From Euprymna scolopes (Eukaryota; Mollusca; Cephalopoda; Sepiida; Sepiolidae): DNA of 64,000 nucleotides. Within the stretch, counting starts at the first letter, position 1. Every line of letters starts with the position of its first letter. The translations under genes and the position numbers were made by a program. Below, piece after piece: positions 20,069-32,139 of the stretch. Below the pieces are notes generated by a model. That model did no database searches. It saw only the letters and a program-made list of their open reading frames with translations, and was not told where the DNA came from. The stretch is from positions 78,283,696 through 78,347,695 of the forward strand of contig CM044500.1 of the NCBI GenBank assembly GCA_024364805.1. The letters are read 5' to 3'.

Positions 20069-21545
20069 AAAACACATTTATGGATCCTGCTTAATATAAT
20101 AATGTATGAGTCGATTAGTAAGAACATTGAGAATACATTAGATAACACAACTCGAGTAAGTGATGTTCGTACCAGTCAAGGATACGTTCTGGACAATCAG
20201 TACAAAGACGGTTTGCTACCGTTGATAAAAAGAAGCTAGTTTTATTGTCAATCAGCTGAGGCAGCTACACTAAGCCGACAGACTTGCGCAAGTATTTTTT
20301 GTCCAGACTGCCCTCCATCAAGTGCACTATCCTTGCAAAGCGTCACATTATCTTGTGACTTTATATCATTGTTCTCTCTCCCTCCTTTACTTGACATTGT
20401 AAATCATTTTTAGCACGTTTTCGTGTTTTTTTTCTTTTATCATCCTTTTATCATTTTCCTCTATAATTTTTTATCAAATAATTTTCTCTCTGTTATTGCT
20501 TTACTCTGATTATTTTTATTTATTGCTATTTCATATGTTATTACTAGGGCTCTGACGACAGCATATTGTTTTCATTGTTTTGACGCTTGCGTATATATCC
20601 GTTAATAGCTTATATGTTTTTTTTTTATATAGACGGATGTGATTCACATTTTAATATAGTTCACACGTTTATGAGTGATTGACAGTAAAGTCCTACTAAT
20701 TTCATTAGTAATAAGGTTAAAAGGAGATAATGTCTTCAGTACTAATTGAATCTGGAAATCAATGATTTTTACTTAGCATTAATCTTAATCTTTTTTCTTT
20801 TAATACAGCCACAAAAAACGGATATACTAATCATTTTAGTTGTTTAAATAGAACTAAGTGTAAGTGAGATGCGCTTATAGAAAAGAAGAGCTTTCTAAGA
20901 TAATTTAAGAAATGCATTTTTCGAACATGTTTTAAGATTGACGTCATGCACACGAGATTGTATCCTTTACACAAGGAAAATTGTAATATTCGTCCAAGTG
21001 TATTATAAATTTGCTAGTTATATCTTACATATAATTTCCACTACACAATGCTTTGATTGAATGCTTATTCTTTAAATAAATATCCGTTTTCATATCGCAT
21101 TCTCTTAAAACATTCCAGGTGTACACAGAGTATATGGTGTGTAGTTTGATAAAAACAAATTTAGCCTTCTGTATTCGTAGAAAATACAGGAAATATAATT
21201 CGAGTATTTAATCAGAATATCCTGTTCGAAAATATCGATCGAGAAATTCAACAATTTACGAAGCGTGTAAAAATTTTAAATGACTGCACCCGTTCATAAT
21301 TGTCTTAATTGAAAAGTGGATATTTTCGCTTCTTCTGTTATTATATAAAATCTAAAAAAAAATATATATATTTGAAAAATATAGAATTGTAATTCGTATA
21401 ATTTTCGTCACTGCATTTATATAAAAACGTAAAACACTCCCTAGAAAATTAAGTCCATCAAAACAATGGCAGTTTTGATTTAAATAAGAACTGATTACAC
21501 ATTGCATATTATTTTTTTCTTTTTCACTTTCTCTTCATTTCATTA

Positions 21546-21548
<3 letters not shown>
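19900..21548. other. AT-rich stretch, no gene seen
   Basis: Apart from the (TA)n array at 20030-20064, no coding, RNA or transposon signature is evident on either strand. Confidence 0.5.
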
Positions 21549-21587
<39 letters not shown>

Positions 21588-21635
21588 GATAGAGAGAGAG
21601 ATAGAGAGAGATAGATAGATAGATAGATAGATATA
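21549..21635. repeat. Compound (TA)n/(GA)n/(GATA)n microsatellite
   Basis: TA units, then GA units, then about six GATA units. Confidence 0.93.
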
Positions 21636-21876
21636 AAATAAACATATTTAAACATGTAAAAACCATCGAGCCACGTTTAAACGATATTACTGATCTTAAT
21701 AGTGGTTCAAGGTTGACTTAAATGATTAAATAGAATGCACAGCTACAAAAAAAAAAACATGAAATCTAAACATAGAAAAATAAAGAAAAATATTAAGATA
21801 AGTAACTCCTAATAGTATCACTATTTCTTCACCAACTGATATGTTCTTTTCTTCTCCCTTTCTTTATAGATATATA

Positions 21877-22237
21877 CAAGCGGGGTAACCGACATTGCGC
21901 AGGTGTGGCGAGGTGGTGTAATAAGGTGTCAATACAGCCAGAGACAAAAAACGGACGCAGCCTAGGTCGAGAGAGATTTGCAAAAATAAACAAACTAAAG
22001 ATTACGGTTAAATAATTAAATTTTTGTTTTAAAAAAGAGAATAGCCATTACGTAAGGGTAAAAATAGGAATAAAAAGAGTAGACAGGAAGACAGACAGGC
22101 AGACAGAAGGAGAAAATAATGTGAAAAAAGGAAACTGTATACCCCACCAGGCCACCATGACAAACGCTTTCGCTGCCATTATATTTAAGGCTAGTTTTAC
22201 TCGGTCCCTATATGCTGTTTATAATCCTATATGCATA

Positions 22238-22280
<43 letters not shown>

Positions 22281-22870
22281 GAAAGTTTGATTCATATCGC
22301 ACAAAAACTGATTAGAAATCTTGCTGCATGTCTGAATATCTTTATGTAAAATTTCAAATTTTTATACCCAAAATTGGTTGAATAGTTTGCTAGAAACCGC
22401 AAAGATGAAACCTTTTAAATTTTGACCCCTTGGCAACTAAATTTTTGATCAAATCCGATTGAAAATCTTGCCCTATGTCTGAATACACTTTATGTAAAAT
22501 TTCAAATGTTTAAACCATATATTGGCTGAGTAATTTTGTAGAAACCGCAGAGGTTAGTTTTTAGAGTTTGACCCCAATTTTGACCCACAAACACTTATTA
22601 TTTTGGGCCCACCTCAAATTAAAAGGTTTGATCCATGTCCATATAAAAACTTCGAGTGTTTAGACCAAAAATAGGCGGAGGAGTTAAGTAGAGTTTTCAA
22701 AGATGAAATTTTTTTAACTTTGACCTCTTGACAGCAAAATGTCTGGCCGAATACCGATTTAAAAAATTTTCCCAAATCCCAATACCCCTGTAGATTGAAA
22801 ACTGACAGAGTAATTTCGTAGTGAAATGTATAATCACAGACACACACACAGACAATGTTACTTTTATAGA
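21877..22870 (-). mobile_element. Helitron-like non-autonomous element
   Basis: On the minus strand it starts TCTATAAAAGTAACATTGTC (TC at 22870) followed by TGTGTGTG, and ends GGTTACCCCGCTTG at 21877, a decayed hairpin-plus-CTAG terminus like those at 12-14 kb. Between 22300 and 22560 it contains two imperfect copies of a roughly 140-bp unit with 'tatgtctgaata' and 'ttatgtaaaatttcaaa'. A (TA)n run at 22242-22277 interrupts it. No coding capacity. Confidence 0.6.
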
Positions 22871-22874
22871 TATA

Positions 22875-23816
22875 CTAAACTACACGTGACCCGTTGGGTA
22901 AATATGTTAAATTAGCTATGGAATGATCTCATTGTTTTCAACGGGTTAAAGTAGATTGTTTTGTAAGAAAATTGCGCAAAAATAACTTAAACGTAATTAT
23001 GAAATGAACGATGTAAAAAAAAGCAGAAAGTATTAACGCGAAAAAAAACAAAACAATTACGACACTGAAAACGTACACAGTAAACCAATACGTTTTATTT
23101 TCGCGTTGATTATTTATTTGTAACGCAATTAAAAACATATTTGCGGAGTTATGTATGTATGAGAATGTATGAATGTTTTAACAAGTTGTATTAAAAAATG
23201 GAGAATAAATGTTAAAAAAAAGAATACGGTGTGTAAATCGCCGTTGTAAAATGTTCTTATGGTTGTCAACGGGTTAAAGTAGATTTATTTTAAGAAAATT
23301 GCGTTAAAATATCTTAAACGTAATAGGGAAATGAACGATGTAAAAAAAAAAGCAGAAAGTATTAACAATTGTTTATTTGGATAATTTCAACGCGAAAAAA
23401 AATTATGATGCTGATTACGTACACAGTAAAGCAATACGTTTTATTGTTGTGTTGGCTATTTATTTGTAACGCAAATTAAAAAAAATATTTTCGGGGGTAT
23501 TTAATTATGTTGCACGTGTAGAAGACAACGCATGAATGTTTTAAAGTTTTTAAGTTTTTACGACATGTGTATTATAAAATGGAGAGTAAATTAAAAGAAC
23601 AATGAAGGCGGTGGGGAAATCGCCGTTGGAAATCGTTCTCATGGTTGTCCATGGATCAAAGTTGATTTATTTGTAAGAGAATTGCGACAGCTGTTGCAAA
23701 ACATCCCCACCCTCCGCATGTTATGTTTATGTACGAATGCGTAACCGGAAGTCGTAAACCGGATGTGTGGTTACAACACCTGTTACAAGATCATTTGAGT
23801 TTCATGATTATATAGA
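22875..23816 (-). mobile_element. Helitron-like element made largely of a 330-380-bp tandem repeat
   Basis: It abuts the previous element at a 4-bp TATA. Minus-strand 5' end: TCTATATAATCATGAAACTC (TC at 23816). Minus-strand 3' end: ACCCAACGGGT stem-loop followed by CACGTGTAGTTTAG. The body consists of a repeated unit beginning 'caacgggttaaagtagatt', at about 22937, 23269 and (partial) 23649. Shared landmarks within each unit are 'gaaatgaacgatgtaaaaaa', 'agcagaaagtattaac' and 'gcaatacgttttatt'. Identity between the first two units is high. Confidence 0.6.
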
Positions 23817-26118
23817 TCGATGGATGTGTACATATGTATGTGTCTGTTATATCTATATATAATATGTATACAATTAAAACGCATACAAACATGTACACAC
23901 GAACTACGCACACAAATAATCACACATTTAAACCACACACAAACGTATAGAGAATTTTCAAAAATTATGTCAACATCTAAATATATACAATCCCCATATT
24001 AACACTATTTATGTAAAATTTAAGGTTTTTTACTAATAAAATATTTTAATAGAACCATTATTTTTAATAGGGGAATGTCTATCTGTAAACGCGAGTAAAC
24101 CAAATCAATTCTCCTTATAACATTTGCATTAGAAGTGCTGTAGCGTGCAGATAATCTTTTGAATGTTCAAAGAAATCAATTGATAATTTAACCGTCATCA
24201 GTCGAGGTTTTGTCCTTTCTCAATCTCTTTAGATGCATAGCATTATAATGTTCATATGTCATACAATGAACACACTTATTCAAAACTGTCTTAATGGATT
24301 AAATCCCTGATTTACATGTTTATCTCAAAGATAATCCCTGATTTCTGATTTTATCGGTAATTTCATTTTTCAACGTCATCCGCTACAAAATGCTATGCCT
24401 TATTTACGTTAATGTATTGCTCCATGGTCGTCATAATATCGGCCGTGGTCTCTCATTTCACACGCGCACAGGGTAAAAATTTATCTCTTGTAATGGATTA
24501 TTTTGGTTATTGTTTCCAAACTTTAAAGACATTATCAAATGCGCAAACTAACAAAAGAACAAGCAAGGGAATAAGTTTTTGTAGTTGATATATAGAGAGA
24601 TGACTCAAAAACAGCAGCAATTAAGACTGCTGCTGTTTTAAACAAACTTAATCAAACTTTTATAAGAATTCCTACAATGTAATATTTATCGATTTTTACA
24701 TATTCTTCTCCAATTTCTCTTTTATTAATTTTGATATCGTAATGGACAATCTTTCAAATTCTCTTCTACCCTGCCCACCCTACGCTTATTTGATCTAATT
24801 ATAGAAATTATAGAACTCTTTTCCTTGTTTTTCTTCTTCATACCCTTTTTCCGCACCTTTTATTCTGACTCTCTCACGTATCTTCACTTTTTCCCCAATT
24901 TTCGGCGCGAAAAATTTATGAGAACAATAACCTTTCCAAAAACTTCGAATCATAAACATCACAACTTATAATTCTTACAGTTTTCATTTTTAAATGACTT
25001 TTTATATATTACTTTCATAGTGAGTTTAAGTTAGCTGCAATTAAATAAACTTATGTCGGCAGTTATAACTTGTCAGGCATTACACCTACCTTTCAAATGT
25101 GCGTAATAATATATTTAATCTCTAGTCTGCCGACACTTCCATTAATGACCTATACAGGGAAAAAAGCAACGTAACTTTATTACGTATGAATGACGCGTTT
25201 TTCTTATTGGCTTTCTGTGATGTAAATAAATAATTAAATGTGTACAAGAAATAAACCTGTTAAATAAAATTTAACATTATAAAATAATCATTCCATTTGT
25301 ATCAAACGCTACTTTTACCGACAGAACTGACAACATATCCGAGTTTTAGCGCCAATACGCGATTTTTGTAGGTCTTATAATCACCCTACATGTGTACAAC
25401 TGTTAAATAAACTAATCAGCAATGCGTGCGTACCGTTGTGAATTTATTGTATTATTGATTTTTTTTGTAAACATTCCGACTGGTGGATTTTTTAGTCTTT
25501 TAAATCCCGCATTTTAGCGAAAAGATTCGCATAACATTGGTCCTTAAACACACTGGTTTAAAATTTGTGTAAGTAGTCGTGTTGTCTCTCGGACTCAGTG
25601 ATTGACTTTAACTAAGCTCAGCAAATGTCAGTTCTTTTATAGAGAACGTCTACTCGAGGCAAATGTTCTGATTTTCAAACCAGTTATAATCCGTGTCGAG
25701 TTTTATACTTTCTTTTTTTTTTATAGAACCGTGAATGTCTACCATGTTAACATGGCTGGCTTAAAACATATTCTTTATATAATCCAGAATAATGGCGACG
25801 AGAGATACAACATCCAGAAATAAAAAAAGTGTAACAAAGAATGTTATAGTGTTCGTCTAGAAAAAAACATCATATAAATCTTGCGCCTATGCGAGTAGAA
25901 ATATTAGTTTAAACTGAATGAAACCTATGATATTCATATTGACTTCTCAAAATAAAAAGCGCGATCTTGAATAAGTTCAAATAAACGAAAAGAAAAACAT
26001 AATTATTTTTTGGGGAAAATAAACAAAAATTTGAAAAATGCCGAACAATCATATTTATTTGAATAAAAAAAATACATCTAAAAAGAAGTATAGTATATTG
26101 TTACAAAATACGACCATT
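23817..26118. other. AT-rich stretch, no gene seen
   Basis: No recognisable coding or element sequence on either strand. ATGGCG at 25792 opens only 22 codons before a stop and has no splice donor. Confidence 0.5.
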
Positions 26119-26355
26119 AAGGCGCGTTCGAAATGAAAGTTTCTGTTCAAAGCACAATTTCACAATGATACTTGGCTTTACAGTTTAGACTAAAATTTAT
26201 GTCATTATCATCGCACAACCAGTAATACAAGCTATATAAATTCAATAGAAGATTTTTATATGGCAAGTGCGCGTTCGAAATGAATGTTTCTGTTTGGAGC
26301 ACAAGTAAATCACGATACTTGACTTTTAAATTTGAAACTTTAATGCAAAACATTA
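26119..26355 (-). repeat. Dispersed repeat with two internal units (also at 51690-51900)
   Basis: Two units of about 146 bp begin 'gcgcgttcgaaatgaa' at 26122 and 26268 and continue through 'tttctgtt' and an 'aatgatacttg/atcacgatacttg' block. The reverse complement matches 51690-51900, which also has two units (TATCATTGTTTAATTGTG, AAACAGAAAC, ATTTCGAA). Non-coding; family unknown. Confidence 0.65.
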
Positions 26356-26689
26356 TAAATAAAATATTTTTTTTAGAAAAACAACAGTAGGTTGCCTAGA
26401 GTACAGTTTAGACAATAAGTTATTGTGAATACAGTTACTGCGAATAGCATGTAAAGCTTCCTTAAGGTGTATCATGATAGGTCCCTAAGTAGAGCAGGCA
26501 ATCAATCGATTTGATTGAAATATGCACTATTTCTTCGATTTCAATGACAATAAAAATAGGCGAGTGTTAAACATTGTTTGATCATTATTAAACACATTTA
26601 ATGTCGGATCAACCTACTAGTGTAACATACATGTATTATTTTATAAGCAAATACTATTCTATTCACGCAACAGGTCTTGGATATGACCT

Positions 26690-26962
26690 TAAACTATATC
26701 CAGTTGTGAGCCCCAAAGTTGCGGGCTTTGGGAAGTGTGGAGCCACCCGTTAATTGACATTGCTTCCAGGTCCAATCTGGCGTGGAGTAGCAGTATTTGT
26801 TAGGGTCCCAACTAAGGCTTGAATAGAAACCTACTTGAAAACAACAAATATATTCTATCAAAAAATTTGTTCTTCAAAATAACTGGATTCGGCATTGAAT
26901 AACCTGAAAAGGGTTGATATGCCATAAAACAAAAACAACAACATCAACAACAACAACAACTA
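26690..26962 (+). mobile_element. 3' end of an unclassified non-LTR element with (AAC)n tail
   Basis: Contains a small hairpin (CCCAAAG...CTTTGGG near 26711-26731) and ends in 'ggattcggcattgaataacc', 'tgaaaagggttgatatgcc' and AAACAAAAACAACAACATC. The last 60 bp match 7075-7142 in inverse orientation. No reading frame is recognisable, so LINE versus SINE cannot be decided. Confidence 0.55.
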
Positions 26963-27321
26963 TTCACGCAATAATTTGATCTATAGTACATTTATTATAA
27001 TTATTAATATAATTTAGTAAAAATGGTATTTCCAATCTCATACTGTTTTAAAGAAGTGGATATCAGCGTGAATGTAGACACCCTTATGTTCTTGGAGCTT
27101 TTTGTTAAAACTGATAAAAGTATATATCTAAGATAGCAGGGACGCCCAGCGTAGCCCGGTCGTAGAATACAGTTTAATATGATATTTTAATTAATGCAGA
27201 TTTCGTGTATATTATTATGAAGTCAATTTTCCACCGATTCTTGTATATTTATAAAGTTGTTATTTCCAAATTCAAAAAATATATCCATATGACTTGAGTT
27301 TATTTTGATGTACTAGTAAAC

Positions 27322-27456
27322 GTACGATTGTTTCGGAAACGATGTTTTTATTGGAACAGACAATATGTCTTGAACAATAAAAAATCTTTTTATCAAATTA
27401 TTGTTCAAGATATATTGTATATTTCAATAAAAACATCGTTTCCGAAACGATCGTAC
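27322..27456. repeat. Near-perfect hairpin, 59-bp arms with 17-nt loop
   Basis: The left arm 27322-27380 and right arm 27398-27456 are reverse complements at 54 of 59 positions. In an RNA from the plus strand three of the five differences would be G-U pairs (arm positions 8, 33 and 46) and two true mismatches (36 and 38). The loop is 27381-27397. Arm ends are GTACGAT...ATCGTAC. There is no open frame. It may be a miniature foldback transposon or a source of hairpin RNA. Confidence 0.85.
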
Positions 27457-27521
27457 AATCTATTGATTTTTTTCTTTTTGAAACTGATTTTTAATTACAA
27501 AATTATGAATCATTTTACACA

Positions 27522-27523
27522 AC

Positions 27524-27590
<67 letters not shown>
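27522..27590. repeat. Compound (TA)n/(GT)n microsatellite
   Basis: Short TA run followed by about 27 GT units. Confidence 0.97.
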
Positions 27591-27591
<1 letters not shown>

Positions 27592-28568
27592 CTTAAGTTC
27601 CTTAAGCTATATTCGTAACGGAAACACAAAACTTGTGAAGAAGAATTCGTGGTAAAACTATGTATCACAAGAAATGGAAGGTCATAATCATTAATGAAAA
27701 TTCACACGGAATAAAAAAATGAAAGCGTTACACACAAAAATAATACATACGTATTGATATATAGATTTGATTTATATGTTATATTTCTTTTTCTGTTCGC
27801 TAATATTTTTCTAGTAAACTCTTACTCTTATTTGGTGAAAATCTTATGTGCATTTGTTATGATATTGACCTTACTTCGGTTATGAATACTTGATAACATG
27901 TTGGGCAGTTTGTTCAAGCAAATATTAATACAATACAAGTAATGTATCCTTTCTTTTCACTTTTTGTTTTCGATATATCTTAAAGCTTGAATGACAACGG
28001 TTAAAAGTCGATTTAGGCAAAATTAACGCTATGATAAATATATATTACAATACAATAAGTAACGTGGGGTTTCTAAACTATGCGTTGACTTGCTTAAGAT
28101 GTCTGAAATGCAATGTCTGATAGTTTTACATGTTCCCGTTCAGAGAATATTTATTTTGTACGTAAAGTTTACAATAAAAAATATCGTTTGTGAATGTACG
28201 ATATCGCTAGAGATCTGATGAGCACTTTACTGCATTAAAGGTAACAATATAAATAATCATTTGATCTTAACCATATCTGAGTTATTTTAACTGAAACATA
28301 TCAGTTCAACAAAGGAATGCATTCTATATAACGAGGAAACAAGCATGCATTTCTAGATGATTAAAACATCCATCACGCACTATGATCTAGCATCTATCGA
28401 TCTATATCAATCTGTTTTTGTTAACTTAATTCATTTGTTCCTTCCAATTGCAATTATGATTGTAACGTATTCTTCTCGCATCGTTGTTCATTAATTATAT
28501 CGTCTTTGATTTGTAACCACTTTCTCGTTTCCTTCTAACTGGTGTTTTCGGTATAGCGTCTCTGTGAA
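27591..28568. other. AT-rich stretch, no gene seen
   Basis: No coding or mobile-element signal is evident. Confidence 0.5.
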
Positions 28569-29166
28569 TATATATATATATATATATATNNNNNNNNNNN
28601 NNNNNNNNNNNNNNNNNNNNNNNNNNNNNNNNNNNNNNNNNNNNNNNNNNNNNNNNNNNNNNNNNNNNNNNNNNNNNNNNNNNNNNNNNNNNNNNNNNNN
28701 NNNNNNNNNNNNNNNNNNNNNNNNNNNNNNNNNNNNNNNNNNNNNNNNNNNNNNNNNNNNNNNNNNNNNNNNNNNNNNNNNNNNNNNNNNNNNNNNNNNN
28801 NNNNNNNNNNNNNNNNNNNNNNNNNNNNNNNNNNNNNNNNNNNNNNNNNNNNNNNNNNNNNNNNNNNNNNNNNNNNNNNNNNNNNNNNNNNNNNNNNNNN
28901 NNNNNNNNNNNNNNNNNNNNNNNNNNNNNNNNNNNNNNNNNNNNNNNNNNNNNNNNNNNNNNNNNNNNNNNNNNNNNNNNNNNNNNNNNNNNNNNNNNNN
29001 NNNNNNNNNNNNNNNNNNNNNNNNNNNNNNNNNNNNNNNNNNNNNNNNNNNNNNNNNNNNNNNNNNNNNNNNNNNNNNNNNNNNNNNNNNNNNNNNNNNN
29101 NNNNNNNNNNNNNNNNNNNNNNNNNNNNNNNNNNNNNNNNNNNNNNNNNNNNNNNNNNNNNNNNNN
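28569..29166. other. (TA)n array and assembly gap
   Basis: TA dinucleotides at 28569-28589 run into 577 Ns (28590-29166). The apparent long open frames here are artefacts of reading through Ns. Confidence 0.99.
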
Positions 29167-29600
29167 TTAATGGCGCTATATTATAGAAACCTGCACGTTG
29201 TTTAATCGTGCTTGAAAATGCGATAAGTGCAGATTCAAGAAGTCTCCGGCGCGATTTATTTGAAATAAATTTAACTACTTTCGCCTGTTTAAAGTGAAAA
29301 GTGTGATTATGCTGCAATGAATGAGAGAATAATGCACTTAGAGAATTGCTATTTTTTATATCTATTTTATGTTCACTGCGCCTTTTTTCCAATTTACGGT
29401 GAGTTTCACCAACGTATTTATGATGGCAATAATGGCAAGTAATAGTGCATATACCTTCATTGGATACTGATTTGTTATGGAGATGTTTCGTAGCTTTTAA
29501 TATATGTCTTATGGTTAGTGATGAAACACTAGAGAGGGAAAGGCATACAGATTTTCGGCGATTCAATAGAGGAGAAAGCTTTTATCAGCTTATTCATTAT
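29167..29600 (-). mobile_element. Penelope-like retroelement, 3' part with GIY-YIG endonuclease
   Basis: On the minus strand an open frame reads, in order, NRRKSVCLSLSS, HILKATKHLHNKS, GICTITCHYCHHKYVGETHR, KLEKRRSEHK, LSHSLQHNHTF and SRRRLLESALI. The GICTITC..C...YVGET(H/G)R...R..EH pattern, with its two cysteines, is the GIY-YIG endonuclease domain of Penelope-like elements, where it follows the reverse transcriptase. The reverse transcriptase is not visible upstream (above 29600), so the copy is 5'-truncated. Its 3' end is hidden by the assembly gap. The visible endonuclease part has no stop. Confidence 0.85.
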
Positions 29601-30510
29601 GTGCAAATCGATTTCAATTTTAATACGTAGCAATAATCTTAATCTTTTAAAATTTTAATGAGGTTTTTAACTTTTCTCTTTTATGTAATTCGTAAGAAAT
29701 ACTGGTTTTAACATTATGTTTATACCGATCACTATGTTCTACCATGAGACGCTTTGAGCATGAGTTTTCGATAATAGTTAAAGGAAAACTGTTTTAATCA
29801 GATAATAAATGGTTGTAGTGTTATCGGTTATAGTGTTAAATAAATCGACACCTACACATACTGTTGGTAATCATAATAGTGTGGGTTCATAAACTTTCAA
29901 TTAGGATTCAGAGTTAGTTATACTTTTCCATATAAAGTTAAGTCTAGTAAACAGATGGTCTGAATCGATTCCAAGTGCATCGTAAAAAACACCATCTTGT
30001 TAGAAGACAGTTTTTTACCACTTTTTTTGTTTATAAAAGATTATTTGCATAATGAAACGACTTTATTTTTTCTTGTGTGTCTCATTTTGTTCTCTGTTTC
30101 TGACGCTGTTTCGTTGGTTGCTTGGTTTGAAGTCGAGACAGTTTCCTGAGCAGATGCCAAAACAATATCACAACGTATCACAGTCCGGTGCACAGTAGAT
30201 GATGGTATTTGTAAACGATAGTGGTGGACGGAAAGAATGAAATAGGGAGGGGGGATAGCAGATGCGAGAGTAAACATGTTTTTCTGTTAAGAAACTTCGA
30301 GTGTCGACTTTGTGTCGATAAATTCAACAACGTGAGCTTAGTCATAAATAACCGTTTGCAAACGAAATATTGTTATGCAAGCAATTGAGACAACAAGAAT
30401 TATATGTTATTTCTACCATCAAATATTTTGAAATTATTATTTAATAAAACTGATAAAGAATAGAATATGATTGTTTTCTTCGAATATTGCACAAACATCC
30501 ACGTGTGTGT
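29601..30510. other. No gene seen
   Basis: No coding or element signature is recognised beyond the Penelope fragment. The frame at 30041-30277 has no protein resemblance I can name. Confidence 0.5.
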
Positions 30511-30559
30511 ATATATATATTTATATATATATATATATATATTTATGTATATATATATG

Positions 30560-30640
<81 letters not shown>
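30511..30640. repeat. (TA)n microsatellite
   Basis: TA dinucleotides with a few ATTTAT, TGTA interruptions. A mariner-family element is inserted at its right edge. Confidence 0.97.
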
Positions 30641-30643
<3 letters not shown>

Positions 30644-31936
30644 GGTGAACAGAAAGTGACCAATTCAAAAATGGTGTATTAATAGAAAATTACAAAAGTA
30701 TAAATTAAACATGAATGAAAATTATAAGTTAGGAAACCAAGAATAAATTAAAATTATTTATTTTCAATGTGATGTCGCTTCCTTTCGATTAGACGTTCAA
30801 TTCTCTGTCTGAAGTTACCAACCGCGGCACGCAGCGTTTCCTAAGGTATTTTAGCCCATTCACTCAGAAGAGATGTCTTCAAAGCATCAACACTTGGATG
30901 AGCAACAGAACAGACATTTGCCTCCAACAAAGACCACACCGAAAAATCCATGGGATTCAAATCAGGCGATGCAGGAGGCCACATTTCCTTACTCCAGAAT
31001 CTTGGAAAAAATGACGTTGGCACCAGTCCTGAGTTTTTCTGAGGGTATGGGATGGTGCTCCATCTTGTTGAAAGGTGAAAGGCTGATCTTTGAAGTGTTT
31101 CTTATCTCTTCAAATGCTGGAACCAAAATAACGTTAATGTAGCGATCTGTGTTGATCTTAACCCCCTGGTCCACGAAAATCAGAGGCGAATTCCAAGATT
31201 TTGAGACTGCAGCCCACACCATGAGGGAAGACGGCTTTTGTCGGCGGAAAACTATTCTCACGGAGTCATCAATGTCTGCTAAAGATTTTGCGTAAACTCT
31301 GTCGTTCTGATTGTTAACAGTCGCTTCAATTGTGAAGAGTTTTTCATCAGAAAAAACGATCTCTCACTCTGCCGTGCCAGCCTTCAGTTCTCCAAGAAGA
31401 AACTTTGCTCTTTCAAGAGTCTTGTGCTTTTGGGCAGGTGTGAGGTACTGTCTCTTTCTCATCTTGTAGGGGGACAACTGGAAATGTTTTTTTTACGATG
31501 GTTCTCATCGAGGTCACGCTCACATTCATGTATTTAGCCATTTGTCTTGCAGATCTCTTCGGGTTCCTCCTTACCCTCTCTCGGACAGCTTTAATCATCT
31601 TCTTTGTTCGCAGTGCGAGGTCGTTCACTCCTAGGACGGTCTTCAGATGTACCAAGTTCTTTAAATCTGTTCACAACATGGTACACGGTAGATTTAGCCA
31701 CTTTCAAGTGCTTAATAATCTCTGAGTTTGTCCTTCCCGCGCAATGAAGCTGAATTATGGACTCTCGTTTGCTCATTTTTCTGAAAGTTTAAACAAAATT
31801 ATTTTAATATTTTTGTTGAAAATAATTAGATCAATAGTTAGACTAAATACTTACTTTATTCGAAAAGAGAAAAAGTGATTTTAACAATATTTAATTTTAA
31901 AACTAAAAATGGTCCAAGGACTTTCTGTTCCCCCTG
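30641..31936 (-). mobile_element. Mariner-family DNA transposon with DDxD transposase, 1296 bp
   Basis: The left end CAGGGTGAACAGAAAGTGAC and the reverse complement of the right end (CAGGGGGAACAGAAAGTCCT) are terminal inverted repeats. Both borders lie at TA, the expected target duplication. The transposase is on the minus strand. Overall size and TA targeting fit the Tc1/mariner superfamily. The ends are still about 80-85 percent matched, but the gene is broken, so it is a moderately old copy. Confidence 0.9.
30838..31776 (-). pseudogene. Broken transposase of the mariner-family element
   Basis: The start codon at 31776 opens SKRESIIQLHCAGRTNSEII and STVYHVVNRFKELG (first helix-turn-helix), followed by DRPRSERPRT. 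Another frame has RRNPKRSARQMAKYMNVSVT (second helix-turn-helix). Further on come MVWAAVS, FQQDGAPSHT (second catalytic Asp, in a different frame) and PPASPDLNPMDFSVWS (third Asp). Allowing for one frameshift, about 37 residues separate the last two aspartates, which points to a DD37D-type group rather than classical DD34D mariner; the spacing is inferred. At least three frameshifts: after the linker, before QQDG, and between QQDG and SPDLNP. Confidence 0.8.
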
Positions 31937-32139
31937 TATATATGTATAACACATATATATACGTGTCTTTTCTATCCACATACTTATATATGTTAATCGT
32001 GACACCCTGTAAGTATTTAATAATTATTATAGTAAATAATTAAGTCAGCCCCTTTTGAGAGGCTCGTTTCTTATCGTTGAGAATTTGCAGTTAAAAGAAA
32101 AAATCGGTCAATTAAGCTCGTTTGTGAAGACAACCATAT
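31937..32139. other. Short non-coding interval
   Basis: Between the mariner element and the LTR element, with TATATA and ACACATATATATACG near 31937-31990. No feature. Confidence 0.6.

Noticed and set aside
25792-25860. ATGGCG with an adequate Kozak context as another host gene start
   Set aside because: The frame stops after 22 codons, and there is no splice donor before the stop.
28535-29566. A 343-codon open frame across the first gap and 104-142-codon frames across the second
   Set aside because: Length comes from Ns read as open codons. Only the Penelope endonuclease part outside the gap is real.
30400-30663. Long Tyr-Ile open frames through TA arrays (also at 1098-1188, 7946-8293, 12730-12987, 16779-16967, 32842-33399)
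   Set aside because: They are translations of (TA)n, which has no stops in any frame, and are not proteins.
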